Source of the DNA: Candidatus Methylomirabilota bacterium
Lineage (GTDB): Bacteria; Methylomirabilota; Methylomirabilia; Rokubacteriales; CSP1-6
Reading direction: 5' to 3'
DNA length: 47,796 bases
NCBI GenBank assembly: GCA_035764725.1
Contig: DASTYT010000086.1
Location: 1-47,796 of the forward strand
Shown here: piece by piece, positions 16,488-24,791 of the stretch
Layout: each line of letters opens with the position of its first letter
How positions within the stretch are numbered: position 1 is the first letter of the stretch
Notes under the pieces: model-generated
What the model saw: the letters and a program-made list of their open reading frames with translations, nothing else
Told to the model about the DNA's origin: nothing
The model's database searches: none
Program-made: the position numbers and the translations under genes

Positions 16488-17018
16488 ATGAGCGTCAACG
16501 AGTCGCTCCGCCAGCTCACTCCTGACGGCATCCGCTTCTGCCCGCTCTGCGGCGGTGCCCTCGAGCGCCGCCCCATCCCACCCGAGGGCCGCATCGAGCA
16601 GGTGTGCGCGCGTTGCGGCTTCGTCTTCTACCTGAATCACAAGGTGGTGGCGGGGACGATCCCCGAGGAGAACGGGCAGGTGCTGCTCACGCGCCGAGCC
16701 ATCAATCCCGCCTACGGCAAGTGGACCTTCCCCGGCGGCTTCGTGGACTGGGGGGAGCCGGTGGAAGCGGCAGCGGTCCGCGAGACCTGGGAGGAGACGG
16801 GCTTGCGGGTCGCGTTGCGAGGCCTCGTCGGCGTCTACTCCTACCCGCGCTCGCCGATCGTGATCGTGGTGTACCGCGCCGCCGTCACCGGCGGCACGCT
16901 GGCCACCTGCCATGAGAACGACTGTGTGGAATGGATGGAGCCGGAGAAGATTCCGTGGAGCGAGCTCGCGTTCCCGTCCACGGAGGAAGCCCTGCGGGAC
17001 TTCCTCCGCTCCGCCTAG
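16488..17018 (+). CDS. Nudix hydrolase with N-terminal zinc ribbon
   Basis: The 176-residue protein starts with a four-Cys zinc ribbon (CPLC at about 18-21 and CARC at about 40-43), then a Nudix domain. The Nudix box is complete: GGFVDWGEPVEAAAVRETWEETG with the REXXEE metal-binding core. This layout resembles NudC-type NADH or NAD-capped-RNA pyrophosphatases and ADP-ribose hydrolases, but the SQPWPFPxS array diagnostic of NudC is not seen, so the substrate is open. It is divergent from the truncated ATP-grasp gene with only 32 bases between starts and convergent with the MaoC gene on its right. Confidence 0.9.
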   Translation: MSVNESLRQLTPDGIRFCPLCGGALERRPIPPEGRIEQVCARCGFVFYLNHKVVAGTIPEENGQVLLTRRAINPAYGKWTFPGGFVDWGEPVEAAAVRETWEETGLRVALRGLVGVYSYPRSPIVIVVYRAAVTGGTLATCHENDCVEWMEPEKIPWSELAFPSTEEALRDFLRSA

Positions 17019-17022
17019 CCGC

Positions 17023-17475
17023 TTACTGATCGTCCCTCGAGAGCAAGGCGGCGGTGACGCGGCCGGTCACGATCTTCTCGCCCTTCTGGTTCTCGGCCCA
17101 GAGCTCCAGATCCACCTGACCGGCCCCGCGGCCCGGCTCCTTCGCGGGCCGTTTCGCCACGATCCTGCCGCGGCAGGTGATGACGTCGCCGAGCCGGACG
17201 AGCCCGGCGAAGCGCACGCCGACCTTCTGCACCGTGCCCACACCGAGCCAGTCGGTGACCGACTGGGCCACGAAGCCCATCGACAGCATGCCGTGACCGA
17301 ACACGTCACCCATGCCCGCGGCCCGGGCGAACGCCGCGTCCTGGTGTATGGGATTGAAATCGCCGGAGGCGCCCGCGTAGCGGGTGAGCTGGATCTGCTC
17401 GATGGGGCCCTTGACGAGCGGGGGCATCTCGGCGCCGATCTCCACGTCCTCGAGGTAGACCTTCGCGTATTTCAT
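17023..17475 (-). CDS. MaoC-like (R)-hydratase, C-terminal-type subunit
   Basis: The 150-residue hotdog domain has the full hydratase motif ASGDFNPIHQDAAFARAAGM (Asp about 39, His about 44) followed by HGMLSMGFVAQ. This is the catalytic half of two-domain or two-subunit (R)-hydratases. Directly upstream on the same strand, seven bases away, is a second hotdog protein lacking that motif, so the pair probably forms a HadAB-like heterodimer that hydrates enoyl-CoA or enoyl thioesters. Third in the transcript is an FlK-type thioesterase. Confidence 0.9.
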   Translation of the reverse strand: MKYAKVYLEDVEIGAEMPPLVKGPIEQIQLTRYAGASGDFNPIHQDAAFARAAGMGDVFGHGMLSMGFVAQSVTDWLGVGTVQKVGVRFAGLVRLGDVITCRGRIVAKRPAKEPGRGAGQVDLELWAENQKGEKIVTGRVTAALLSRDDQ

Positions 17476-17482
17476 GACGTCC

Positions 17483-17938
17483 TCAGAGCCGGACCACGGT
17501 GATGCCGCGGACCTTGGCGACGATGTCGTTGTCGGGGTCGGTGATCGTGGTCTCGCGCACGACGAAGGCCATGGGGCCGGAACGGCCGGACTTCTCGTAG
17601 ATATCCGTGATCTTGCCCCGGCAGAGCAGCGTGTCGCCGGGCCGGATGGGCTTCATGTGCTCGAACTCTTGCTCGCCGTGCAGGATGCGCGAGATGTCGG
17701 TGCCAAGGTCCTTCAGCATTGAGCCGGTGTCGTGCTTCTCGTCCCGGAACGTGATGGCGAAGGTCGGCGGGGCGATGATGTCCCCCCAGGGCGACGCGCG
17801 TCCCACCTCGTCATCGAGGTAGAACGGCGAGAGATCGCCGATGGCCCGGGCGAAGTCTTTGATCTTGGCCCGCTCCACGTGGACGACATACGGGGGATAC
17901 TCCTTGCCCTTGATGCTCGTGTTGATCTGGATGGGCAT
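17483..17938 (-). CDS. MaoC-N-like (FAS1-type) dehydratase subunit
   Basis: This 151-residue protein resembles the non-catalytic N-terminal half of two-domain MaoC hydratases (HadA/HadC-like): YVVHVERAKIKDFARAIGD, SPFYLDDEVGR, IIAPPTFAITF and GEQEFEHMKPIRPGDTL. The Asp/His hydratase motif is replaced by DLSPFYLDD, as usual for this half. ATG 17938 (MPIQINTSIKG) is used rather than an upstream extension that would run into the thioesterase gene. It lies two bases after the thioesterase stop and seven before its presumed partner. Confidence 0.87.
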   Translation of the reverse strand: MPIQINTSIKGKEYPPYVVHVERAKIKDFARAIGDLSPFYLDDEVGRASPWGDIIAPPTFAITFRDEKHDTGSMLKDLGTDISRILHGEQEFEHMKPIRPGDTLLCRGKITDIYEKSGRSGPMAFVVRETTITDPDNDIVAKVRGITVVRL

Positions 17939-17940
17939 GC

Positions 17941-18342
17941 TCAGGCCTTGCCTTTCTTCGCCGCCCGCTCGAGGAAGCGCCCGAGATCGGGGACGATGAA
18001 CCGCTCGTGGCGTCCCTCCGCGATCTTCTCCACCTCGTCCCACGCCTCCACCGAGAACAGCACCCGCTTGCCGTCGACCTCGAGGATCGTCGCCCTCGCG
18101 CGGACGCTCATGCCGAGCGGGGTGGCGGCGAGGTGCTTCACGTCGACCATGGTCCCGACGCTGCCGCCGCCCGGCGTGAAGTAGGGCTTGAGGACGGCGT
18201 TGGAGGCGTTCTCGAGGAACGCGATGAGAAAGGGAGTGGCGAACACCGCCACGCCCGTATTGCCGAGGGTGTCGGCGCTGTGCGCGCGCGTCACCGTCAT
18301 CGAGAGCTGGGCGGAGAGGCCGGGCGCGAGGGGCGCGGACAT
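17941..18342 (-). CDS. FlK-like thioesterase family protein
   Basis: The 133-residue hotdog protein matches the fluoroacetyl-CoA thioesterase (FlK) family: NTGVAVFATPFLIAFLENAS holds the Thr and Glu of the catalytic set (about 36 and 43), and VDVKHLAATPLG the His (about 70). This family hydrolyses acyl-CoA; true fluoroacetyl-CoA specificity is known only for FlK of Streptomyces cattleya, so general acyl-CoA thioesterase is the safer call. It is first in a three-gene minus-strand transcript with the split hydratase. Confidence 0.87.
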   Translation of the reverse strand: MSAPLAPGLSAQLSMTVTRAHSADTLGNTGVAVFATPFLIAFLENASNAVLKPYFTPGGGSVGTMVDVKHLAATPLGMSVRARATILEVDGKRVLFSVEAWDEVEKIAEGRHERFIVPDLGRFLERAAKKGKA

Positions 18343-18377
18343 TGGGCCCTTGTTCTACCGCGAATGGCGCGCCGGGG

Positions 18378-19112
18378 TCAACGCGCGGGCCAGAGGAGCA
18401 TCTGCAGCCCGCACACGACGAGGAGGGTCTCGATCAGCCGGAGAAAGGCCGTGTCGCTGAGGCGGTCGAGCAGCTTCCGTCCGATCCACGCCCCCGCGAT
18501 CATGATGATCCCGATGTAGAGTCCCACCGTCACGGTGGACTCGGTCATTAGGTGGTAGCGGTGGAAGACCACGGCGCGGGTGAGATAGCTGCCGACCGTG
18601 CAGAGGGCGTCGGTGGACACGTACGCGCCGCGTAGCAGCCCGGCGCCCAAGAAGAAGGGGCTCAGCACCGGCCCCACCGCGCCGACCAGCGACGAAAGGA
18701 AGCCGAACACGCCACCGATGAGCGGGAAGTAGGGCAGGGTGACGCGCAGGCCGCGGGCTTTGAGCCAGCGCCGGCCGGGCACCGCGATCAGGAGGAAGCC
18801 CCCGAGCAGCCGGCTCAGCCACGCGCCCTCGATGGTCGAATAGACGATGGCGCCCAGCACCCCGCACGGCACCGCGCCCACGAGATAGGCGCCCGCCACG
18901 CGCACGTTCACCTCTGCGCGGCTGAACCACACGCGGGCCCCGTTGCCGAGGAACATCCCCACGGTGAGCACCGGCACGGTGGCCTTGGGGCCGAGGGTCC
19001 AGGCGATCACGGGGATCATCATGGCGCCGGTGCCGAATCCGGCGACGCCCCCGATCGAGGAGGCGATGATGGCGGCCACGCCGAGCGCGAGCCAGCCGGG
19101 GAAGTCGGGCAC
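18378..19112 (-). CDS. TauE/SafE family sulfite/anion exporter-like permease
   Basis: The 244-residue protein has about eight hydrophobic helices and begins directly with the family's first repeat (LALGVAAIIASSIGGVAGFGTGAMM; see GGVAGFGTGAMMIPV). The second repeat starts at LIGGVFGFLSSLVGAVGPVLSPF. Members move sulfite, sulfoacetate or other organosulfonates across the inner membrane. GTG 19112 is chosen: TATACT lies five bases upstream with no Shine-Dalgarno, and longer versions would overlap the coding start of the divergent MFS gene, whose GTG is only 17 bases away. Substrate is not determined. Confidence 0.85.
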   Translation of the reverse strand: MPDFPGWLALGVAAIIASSIGGVAGFGTGAMMIPVIAWTLGPKATVPVLTVGMFLGNGARVWFSRAEVNVRVAGAYLVGAVPCGVLGAIVYSTIEGAWLSRLLGGFLLIAVPGRRWLKARGLRVTLPYFPLIGGVFGFLSSLVGAVGPVLSPFFLGAGLLRGAYVSTDALCTVGSYLTRAVVFHRYHLMTESTVTVGLYIGIIMIAGAWIGRKLLDRLSDTAFLRLIETLLVVCGLQMLLWPAR

Positions 19113-19128
19113 GCGATAGTATAGCCCG
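19113..19128. promoter_or_regulatory. 16-bp divergent spacer with overlapping -10 boxes
   Basis: The two start codons face away from each other with only 16 bases between them. TAGTAT (19117-19122) is six bases before GTG 19129 on the plus strand, and its near-palindromic overlap reads TATACT (19118-19123) five bases before GTG 19112 on the minus strand. There is no room for a ribosome-binding site for either gene, so both mRNAs should be leaderless. Confidence 0.6.
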
Positions 19129-20361
19129 GTGCCCGTCGCTCTCGCCGCGTTCGGCGCGCTGGTCGTCTCACTCGACGCCTCGGTGAACATCGCCTTCCCC
19201 GCGATGTCGGCCGCCTTCGGGGTCGGCCCCGTGGCCATCCGGTGGGTGATCGTGTGCTACGTCCTCACCTATGCCCTCACGGCGTTCGCGGCGGGCGTCG
19301 TCGCGGATCGCCTCGGCCCCGCGCCCGTGTTCGCCGCCGGCCTCTGGATCTCCGCCGCGGCCTTCGTGGGCTTCCTGGCGGTGGGGTCGTTCGGCGGGCT
19401 CCTCACCGCGCGGGTGGTCCAGGGCATCGGCGGCGGTCTGGTATACGGCACCGCCCCGGCCCTGGTGACGCTGGCCCTCCCGCGCGAGCGGCACGGCCAC
19501 GGTCTCGGCCGCCTCGCCCTGGGACTGGGGACGGGGCTCGCGGTGGGGCCGCTCATCGGCGGCGCGCTGGTGGAAACGCTCGGCTGGCGCTCCGTCTTCC
19601 TCTATCGCGCCCCCCTTGCCGGCGTGCTCGCCGCCATCGCCTCGGTGACGCTGCCCCGCGGCCGGCGCGCCGGCGCCTGGCGGCTTCCGCCACGCACGGA
19701 GTGGCTCCGCTGGGCCGTGCTGAGCGGCCTCGGGCTCGCGGCGCTGTCGAGCGGCGCGCAGTTCGCCGTGTGGCTACTCGCGCCCTTCTACCTGGTGGGC
19801 GTGCTCGGCCTCGACGCCGTGCACGGCGGGCTGTTCTTCATGCTCACCCCGCTCGCCACCGCCACGATGTCGCCACTCGCGGGGCGGCTCACCGATCGCA
19901 TGGGCCCCCGCGTGCCGATGGCGCTGGGCCTCGTGATGGAGGCCGCGGGGCTGCTCCTGATGAGCCGCTTCACCGCGAGCACGCCCTACGCGGCGGTGGC
20001 GCTGGGGCTCGCGCTCGTGGGCGCCGGTGTCGGCCTCTTCCAGGTTCCCAATCTCGCCCGGGTGATGACGTCGTTTCCCGCTGCCCGTCAGGGCGCGGCG
20101 GGCGGACTGGCGTTCATGAGCCGAACCCTCGGCGTGGTGGCGGGGGTGCAGACGACCGGCGCGGTCTTCGGCGCGCTCGAGCGCACGCGCGGCTGGCAGG
20201 CCGGCTTCGCCGCCGCGTTCACCCTCGCCGGGATGGTGTGCGTGGCCGCCGCCGCCATCGCCTCGCTGCCGTCTGGACGGGGGAGGTATGATGGCGGCGC
20301 CGGGGCGGACCCCGGCGGTCGCGCCGCCGCGGCCACACGTGCCGACATGGAGGACCGCTGA
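19129..20361 (+). CDS. MFS transporter (drug:H+ antiporter type)
   Basis: The 410-residue protein has about 12 predicted helices and typical major-facilitator signatures: VSLDASVNIAFPAM in helix 1, motif A-like GVVADRLGPAPVF (about 56-68), RVVQGIGGGLVYG in helix 4 and a motif-C-like GLGTGLAVGPLIGGAL. VSLDASVNIA is characteristic of DHA2/EmrB-type multidrug pumps, though this protein has 12 rather than 14 helices. The start is GTG 19129, leaderless (TAGTAT six bases upstream). Its TGA overlaps the ATG of the TPR gene by one base. Confidence 0.9.
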   Translation: MPVALAAFGALVVSLDASVNIAFPAMSAAFGVGPVAIRWVIVCYVLTYALTAFAAGVVADRLGPAPVFAAGLWISAAAFVGFLAVGSFGGLLTARVVQGIGGGLVYGTAPALVTLALPRERHGHGLGRLALGLGTGLAVGPLIGGALVETLGWRSVFLYRAPLAGVLAAIASVTLPRGRRAGAWRLPPRTEWLRWAVLSGLGLAALSSGAQFAVWLLAPFYLVGVLGLDAVHGGLFFMLTPLATATMSPLAGRLTDRMGPRVPMALGLVMEAAGLLLMSRFTASTPYAAVALGLALVGAGVGLFQVPNLARVMTSFPAARQGAAGGLAFMSRTLGVVAGVQTTGAVFGALERTRGWQAGFAAAFTLAGMVCVAAAAIASLPSGRGRYDGGAGADPGGRAAAATRADMEDR

Positions 20362-20828
20362 TGACGCCGCTCGCCGCCCTCGCGCTCGCCCTCGTTTTCG
20401 CCGCGCCCGTCGTGGCGGTCGCCCCCGTGGTCGCGGTCGCCAATGAAGTGGCGCCGCGGCCCTCCGCGCCGGTCACGACCCCCGCGGAGGAGGAGTACAA
20501 CAAGGGCATCCGCGCCAAGCGGAGCAAGGAGTGGTCGGTGGCCACCGCCTCGTTCCGCAAGGCGGTCGAGCTCAAGCCGGACTATGCCGAGGCGTGGAAC
20601 GAGCTGGGCTACGCTCTCCGCAACACCGGGAACTACCCCGAGTCGATCAAGGCCTACGACGAGGCGCTGCGTCTGAAGCCCCGCTTCCCCGAGGCGCTCG
20701 AGTATCTCGGCGAAGCCTACGTGAAGATGGGCCGGCTGGACGACGCCCGGCAGGTGCTCGAGCGGCTCAAGCCGCTGGATCGCGGGCGGGCCAAGGAGCT
20801 CTCCGACGAGATCGCCAAGGCGAAGTGA
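20361..20828 (+). CDS. Exported tetratricopeptide-repeat protein
   Basis: The 155-residue protein has a long hydrophobic leader (residues 1 to about 27, ending near VAVANE), a Pro-rich linker and then three TPR units beginning EEEYNKGIRAKRSKEWSVA, AEAWNELGYALRNTGNY and PEALEYLGEAYVKMGRLDDA. TPRs mediate protein-protein contacts, so it is probably a periplasmic scaffold or assembly factor; no enzymatic motif is present. ATG 20361 overlaps the MFS stop (TGATG). Its stop abuts that of the convergent phosphorylase gene. Confidence 0.85.
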   Translation: MTPLAALALALVFAAPVVAVAPVVAVANEVAPRPSAPVTTPAEEEYNKGIRAKRSKEWSVATASFRKAVELKPDYAEAWNELGYALRNTGNYPESIKAYDEALRLKPRFPEALEYLGEAYVKMGRLDDARQVLERLKPLDRGRAKELSDEIAKAK

Positions 20829-22409
20829 TCAGGGCGTGTAGAGCCGCGCGAAGTACTCGCGCACCATCCGGTCCGAGGAGAACTGCTCCACACCCATCGT
20901 GACGGCGGCCCGGGCCATGCGCGTCCAGCGCGCGGGATCCGCCCACGCGGGCAGCACGTCGCCCTCCAGCGTGTCGTAGAGGGCCCGGAGATCGCGCCGA
21001 TCCTGGTCGGGGCCCTCGGACCCCTCTCCGATGGCCCAGCCGTTCACGCCGGGCACGCAGCCCTCCGGCCACCACCCGTCGAGCACGGAGAGATTGAGGC
21101 CGCCGTTCATCGCCGCCTTCATGCCCGACGTACCCGAGGCCTCCAGCGGCCGCCGCGGGTTGTTGAGCCAAACGTCGCAGCCCCGGGTGAGCAACCGGCC
21201 CAGCCCCATGTCGTAGTTCTCCAGGAACACGATGGACTCCGGCCACTGGCGAATCGTCTCCACAAGGAGCGCGATCACCGCCTTGCCTTCCTGGTCGGCG
21301 GGATGAGCCTTGCCCGAGAACAGGAGCTGCACCCGATGATCCTTCAGCAGCGGGGCCAGCCGCGCGGGATCGCGGAGGAGCAGATCGGGGCGCTTGTAGG
21401 TGGCGGCGCGGCGGGCGAAGCCGATCGTGAGCACGTCGGCATCCAGGCGCACCGCAGTACGGCGCTCCACCTCGGCGAGCAGCTCTTCCTTCAGCTCGCG
21501 GCGGGTGGCGCGCAGCGCCCCGTCGCTGGCGAGTGCGGCGGGAATGCGTGGATCCTGCCACGTGCCCGCGTGCACGCCGTTGGTGATCGCGATGATGGGC
21601 GCGGCGCCCTCGACCCCCGCCCACATCGCCCGCGCGGTCTCGCCGTGGAGCTGGGCGACCGCGTTGGCGCGCCGGGCCAGCCGCAGGCCCGCCACCGTCA
21701 TGTTGAAGGGATCGCCGCCGATGGCCCGGAGCTCGGCGGGGAGCAGATCGCAGTCCGCGCCGAGCCGACGCAGATCGGCGAGGGCATGCGTCTCGTTGCC
21801 GGCGGGCACCGGGGTGTGGGTGGTGAAGACGATCGACGCGCGGACGGCGCGCCGCGCCTCCTCGAAGTCCATCCCCGCCTCCATGCGGTCGGCGATCAGC
21901 TCGAGCCCGGCGAAGGCGGCGTGCCCCTCGTTGAAGTGATAGAGGTCCACCGGCTGATGCATGGCCTGGAGCGCGCGCACCCCGCCGATGCCCAGCAGCA
22001 TTTCCTGAGCGATGCGACAGTCCGGGCGGGTGTCATAGAGGCGGCGCGTGATCCAGAGATCGCGTGGGTCGGTGGGCTCGAGGAGGAACAGCGGCGCGAT
22101 CTGGTACCGCCCCACGCGCCAGACGCGGCACTCCACCTCGCGCGCGGCCACGCGCACCCGCAGCCGGGTGCCGGTGTCGGTGAGGAAGTCGGGCCGGTGC
22201 TCGCGCCACTCGTCGATCGGGTAGCCGTCAGGACCGATACGCTGCGCGGTGTAGCCCTCCGCCCAGCGGAGCCCGATCCCGACCACCGGCATCCCGAGAT
22301 CGCCTGCGGACTTCATGAAGTCGCCCGCGAGCACGCCGAGGCCGCCCGCATACGAAGGGAACTCCTCGTGCAGGCCGTACTCCATGGAGAAGTACGCGAC
22401 CAGAGGCAT
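20829..22409 (-). CDS. glgP: Alpha-glucan (glycogen) phosphorylase, short form
   Basis: The 526-residue protein degrades glycogen or maltodextrin with phosphate to give glucose-1-phosphate. The segment EASGTSGMKAAMNGG (about 435-449) carries the pyridoxal-phosphate Lys. FSMEYGLHEEFPSYAGGLGVLAGD at the start, HFNEGHAAF (about 158-166), THTPVPAGNE and FLENYDMGLGRLL all match the TIGR02094-type bacterial/archaeal phosphorylases. The DUF3417 N-terminal extension found in many of these is absent, so the protein starts right at the catalytic domain. ATG 22409 is preceded by GGGAG at a somewhat long spacing. No other glycogen gene is nearby. Confidence 0.92.
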   Translation of the reverse strand: MPLVAYFSMEYGLHEEFPSYAGGLGVLAGDFMKSAGDLGMPVVGIGLRWAEGYTAQRIGPDGYPIDEWREHRPDFLTDTGTRLRVRVAAREVECRVWRVGRYQIAPLFLLEPTDPRDLWITRRLYDTRPDCRIAQEMLLGIGGVRALQAMHQPVDLYHFNEGHAAFAGLELIADRMEAGMDFEEARRAVRASIVFTTHTPVPAGNETHALADLRRLGADCDLLPAELRAIGGDPFNMTVAGLRLARRANAVAQLHGETARAMWAGVEGAAPIIAITNGVHAGTWQDPRIPAALASDGALRATRRELKEELLAEVERRTAVRLDADVLTIGFARRAATYKRPDLLLRDPARLAPLLKDHRVQLLFSGKAHPADQEGKAVIALLVETIRQWPESIVFLENYDMGLGRLLTRGCDVWLNNPRRPLEASGTSGMKAAMNGGLNLSVLDGWWPEGCVPGVNGWAIGEGSEGPDQDRRDLRALYDTLEGDVLPAWADPARWTRMARAAVTMGVEQFSSDRMVREYFARLYTP

Positions 22410-22449
22410 CGGGACTCGATCTCCCGACCAGTGTACTCCGCCGGCGCGC

Positions 22450-23721
22450 CTAATCGCGGGGCCGCCAGGGCCTGGTGATGAGGCGGGCGCCCCGCTGCCA
22501 CGTCACGTAGGCCCATGCCCACTCCGCGAGCACGAGGAATCGGTTGCGGAACCCGATGAGATAGACGATGTGGACACCCAGCCAGGCGAGCCACGCGGGC
22601 AGGCCGGAGAGGTGGAGGCGGCCGATGGCGGCCACCGCGGCGGCGCGCCCGATGGTGGCCATGGTGCCGTGGTCGCGATAGCGGAACGGCATCGTCGGCT
22701 CCCCGCGCAGCCGACGCCAGGCGTTGTCGGCGGCGGCGCGCCCCGCCTGCATCGCCACCGGTGCCAGCCCGGGCAGCGTCCCGCCGTCCGCAAGCGGGAC
22801 CGCGGCGAGGTCACCCGCGACGAACACCTCGGGATGCCCGGCCACCGACAGATCCGGCTGCACGGGAACCCGGCCCGCCCGATCGGTCGGCACGCCCAGC
22901 GAGCGCCCGATGGCTGCGCCGGCCACCCCCGCCGCCCACACCACCGCGCGCGAGCGGATCTGCTCGCCACCGATCCACACCGCATCGGACGTGATGCGCG
23001 TGACCTTGGCCTCGGTGCGGATCTCGACGCCGAGCCGGCGCAGGCTGCGCGCGGCGGCGTCGGCGAGATCCGGGGGGAAGGTCGCGAGCAGCCGTGGTCC
23101 ACCCTCGAGGAGGATCACGCGCGCCTGGGTGGGATCGATCACGCGGAAGTCGCGGGCGATGGTGTGCCGCGCGATCTCCGCGAAGGCTCCCGCCAGCTCC
23201 ACCCCCGTGGGCCCGCCGCCCACCACCACGAAGGTCAGCAGCGCGGCGCGCTCGTCTCCGTCCTCCGCGCGCTCGGCTGCCTCGAACGCGAGCAGGAGGC
23301 GCCGGCGGATCTCCAGCGCGTCTTCCAGCGTCTTGAGCCCAGGGGCCAGCACCTCCCAGTCGTCGTGGCCGAAGTACGAATGACCAGCGCCGGCGGCGAG
23401 GATGAGCGCGTCGTAGGCGAGCGTGCCCGTGTCGAGCGTCACGCGCCGCGCGACCGGGTCCACCGACTCGACCTCGGCGAGGAGCACGCGCACCCGCGGG
23501 GCGTCGCGCAGGATCGAGCGCAGCGGCACCGCGATGTCGGCCGGCGAGAGCGCCGCGCTCGCGACCTGGTAGAGGAGGGGCTGGAAGAGATGATGGTTGC
23601 GGCGATCCAGCAACGTGACGCGGACCTTGTGATGGGCCAGCCGGCGCGCGGCGCTGAGGCCGGCGAAGCCGCCGCCGACGATCACGATGTGCGGTGTGGC
23701 GGGGTCCGGCATGCCTTTCAT
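22450..23721 (-). CDS. ndh: Type II NADH dehydrogenase-like FAD oxidoreductase
   Basis: The 423-residue protein has two dinucleotide folds: VGGGFAGLSAARRL near the start for FAD and VVGGGPTGVELAGAFAEI (about 165-182) for NADH. LFQPLLYQVASAALSPADIA is typical of NDH-2, and so are AAGVAGAAIG and VFVAGDLAAV for the flavin. The last 60 residues hold hydrophobic and aromatic helices (WLGVHIVYLIGF, VLAEWAWAYVTW) suited to membrane binding. It probably oxidises NADH and reduces quinone without pumping protons. Two starts are possible, ATG 23721 and 23712; 23721 is used because TATACC lies five bases upstream, again a leaderless arrangement. Confidence 0.88.
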   Translation of the reverse strand: MKGMPDPATPHIVIVGGGFAGLSAARRLAHHKVRVTLLDRRNHHLFQPLLYQVASAALSPADIAVPLRSILRDAPRVRVLLAEVESVDPVARRVTLDTGTLAYDALILAAGAGHSYFGHDDWEVLAPGLKTLEDALEIRRRLLLAFEAAERAEDGDERAALLTFVVVGGGPTGVELAGAFAEIARHTIARDFRVIDPTQARVILLEGGPRLLATFPPDLADAAARSLRRLGVEIRTEAKVTRITSDAVWIGGEQIRSRAVVWAAGVAGAAIGRSLGVPTDRAGRVPVQPDLSVAGHPEVFVAGDLAAVPLADGGTLPGLAPVAMQAGRAAADNAWRRLRGEPTMPFRYRDHGTMATIGRAAAVAAIGRLHLSGLPAWLAWLGVHIVYLIGFRNRFLVLAEWAWAYVTWQRGARLITRPWRPRD

Positions 23722-23726
23722 CTTCG

Positions 23727-23734
23727 GGTATACT
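23727..23734. promoter_or_regulatory. Shared -10 box between NDH-2 and the UGSC operon
   Basis: The palindromic core GGTATACT reads TATACT (23729-23734) on the plus strand, seven bases before ATG 23742, and TATACC (complement of 23727-23732) on the minus strand, five bases before ATG 23721. Both transcripts would begin at their start codons. Confidence 0.6.
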
Positions 23735-23741
23735 ACCGGCC

Positions 23742-24791
23742 ATGACAACGACCCTCGTCTCCAAGCGCCATGTCGTCGCCGACCTCGGCCAGGCCATGGA
23801 TCTGTGCTACGAGCGAGGGTGGACGGATGGGCTCCCCGTGGTGCCGCCCACCGAGGCGGCGGTGCAGAAGATGCTCGACGCGATGGGCCTGGCGCCGGAC
23901 GGGCAGCTCGCGTTCATCACCAACCGCCAGGTCGCGGTGACCGCCGAGAAGGTGGCGATCAACGCGGTAATGGCGGGCTGCCTCCCCGAGTACATGCCGG
24001 TGGTGGTGGCGGCGGTGGAGGCGATCGCCGACCCGCTGTGGGGGTATCACGGGCCCGCGACCTCGACGGGCGGCGCGGGACCGCTGCTGATCGTCAACGG
24101 CCCCATCGCGCGTCGGCTCGAAATGAACTGTGAGGACAATCTGTTCGGCCCGGGCTGGCGCCCGAACGCCACCATCGGTCGGGCGATCCGGCTCGTCATG
24201 AGGAATGTCATCGGCACGCTGCCCGGCCTCCTCGATCGCGGCACGCTCGGGCATCCCGGCAAGTACAGCTACGTGATCGCGGAGAACGAGGCGGAGAGCC
24301 CGTGGGTTCCGCTACACGTCCAGCGCGGATGCAAGCCGGGAGAGAGCGCGGTGACGGTGCTCGCCGCGGAGGCGCCGCGGCAGTGGTACAACCAGCTCTC
24401 GAGCACGCCGGAGGGCTTGCTCCGCACGGTGTGCGACGACATGCGCCACCACAACAGCACCAACGGGCAGCCCCAGTACGTCCTGGTGCTGGCGGGCGAG
24501 CACATGCGGACCATCGCCACCGGCGGTTGGTCCAAGGCCGACATCCAGAAATTCGTGTTCGAGAACACCCAGAACAGCGTCGCGCACATCAAGCGTATGG
24601 AGCGAATGGCGGGCGCGGTGACGCCGCAGGATGAGAAGACGATGCGGTCCTTGCTCGCGCAGCCAGACGACCTCATGGTCGTCGCGGCGGGCGGACGGGC
24701 CGGCGCGTTCTCGTCCTACATTCCCGGCTGGGCCGGCGGGCGGCGCTCGTCGCAGGCAGTGACGAAGGTCATTCCGGACAGGAGGGCATGA
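23742..24791 (+). CDS. Conserved protein, first gene of the UGSC selenoprotein operon; function unknown
   Basis: This 349-residue protein is not assigned a function. Visible features are an N-terminal CYERGWTDGLPVVPPTEAAV segment (about 26-45), an Ala-rich region with Glu/Asn (VTAEKVAINAVMAGCLPEY), the Gly-rich ATSTGGAGPLLIVNGP (about 106-121), an NCEDNLFGPG loop and HPGKYSYVIAENE. The Gly-rich loop and acidic residues suggest an enzyme binding a phosphate or nucleotide-like ligand (inference). No signal peptide or membrane helix is present. Its TGA overlaps the start of the selenoprotein by one to four bases, so the two are translated together and probably work together. The start is leaderless (TATACT-N7-ATG). 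Confidence 0.75.
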   Translation: MTTTLVSKRHVVADLGQAMDLCYERGWTDGLPVVPPTEAAVQKMLDAMGLAPDGQLAFITNRQVAVTAEKVAINAVMAGCLPEYMPVVVAAVEAIADPLWGYHGPATSTGGAGPLLIVNGPIARRLEMNCEDNLFGPGWRPNATIGRAIRLVMRNVIGTLPGLLDRGTLGHPGKYSYVIAENEAESPWVPLHVQRGCKPGESAVTVLAAEAPRQWYNQLSSTPEGLLRTVCDDMRHHNSTNGQPQYVLVLAGEHMRTIATGGWSKADIQKFVFENTQNSVAHIKRMERMAGAVTPQDEKTMRSLLAQPDDLMVVAAGGRAGAFSSYIPGWAGGRRSSQAVTKVIPDRRA

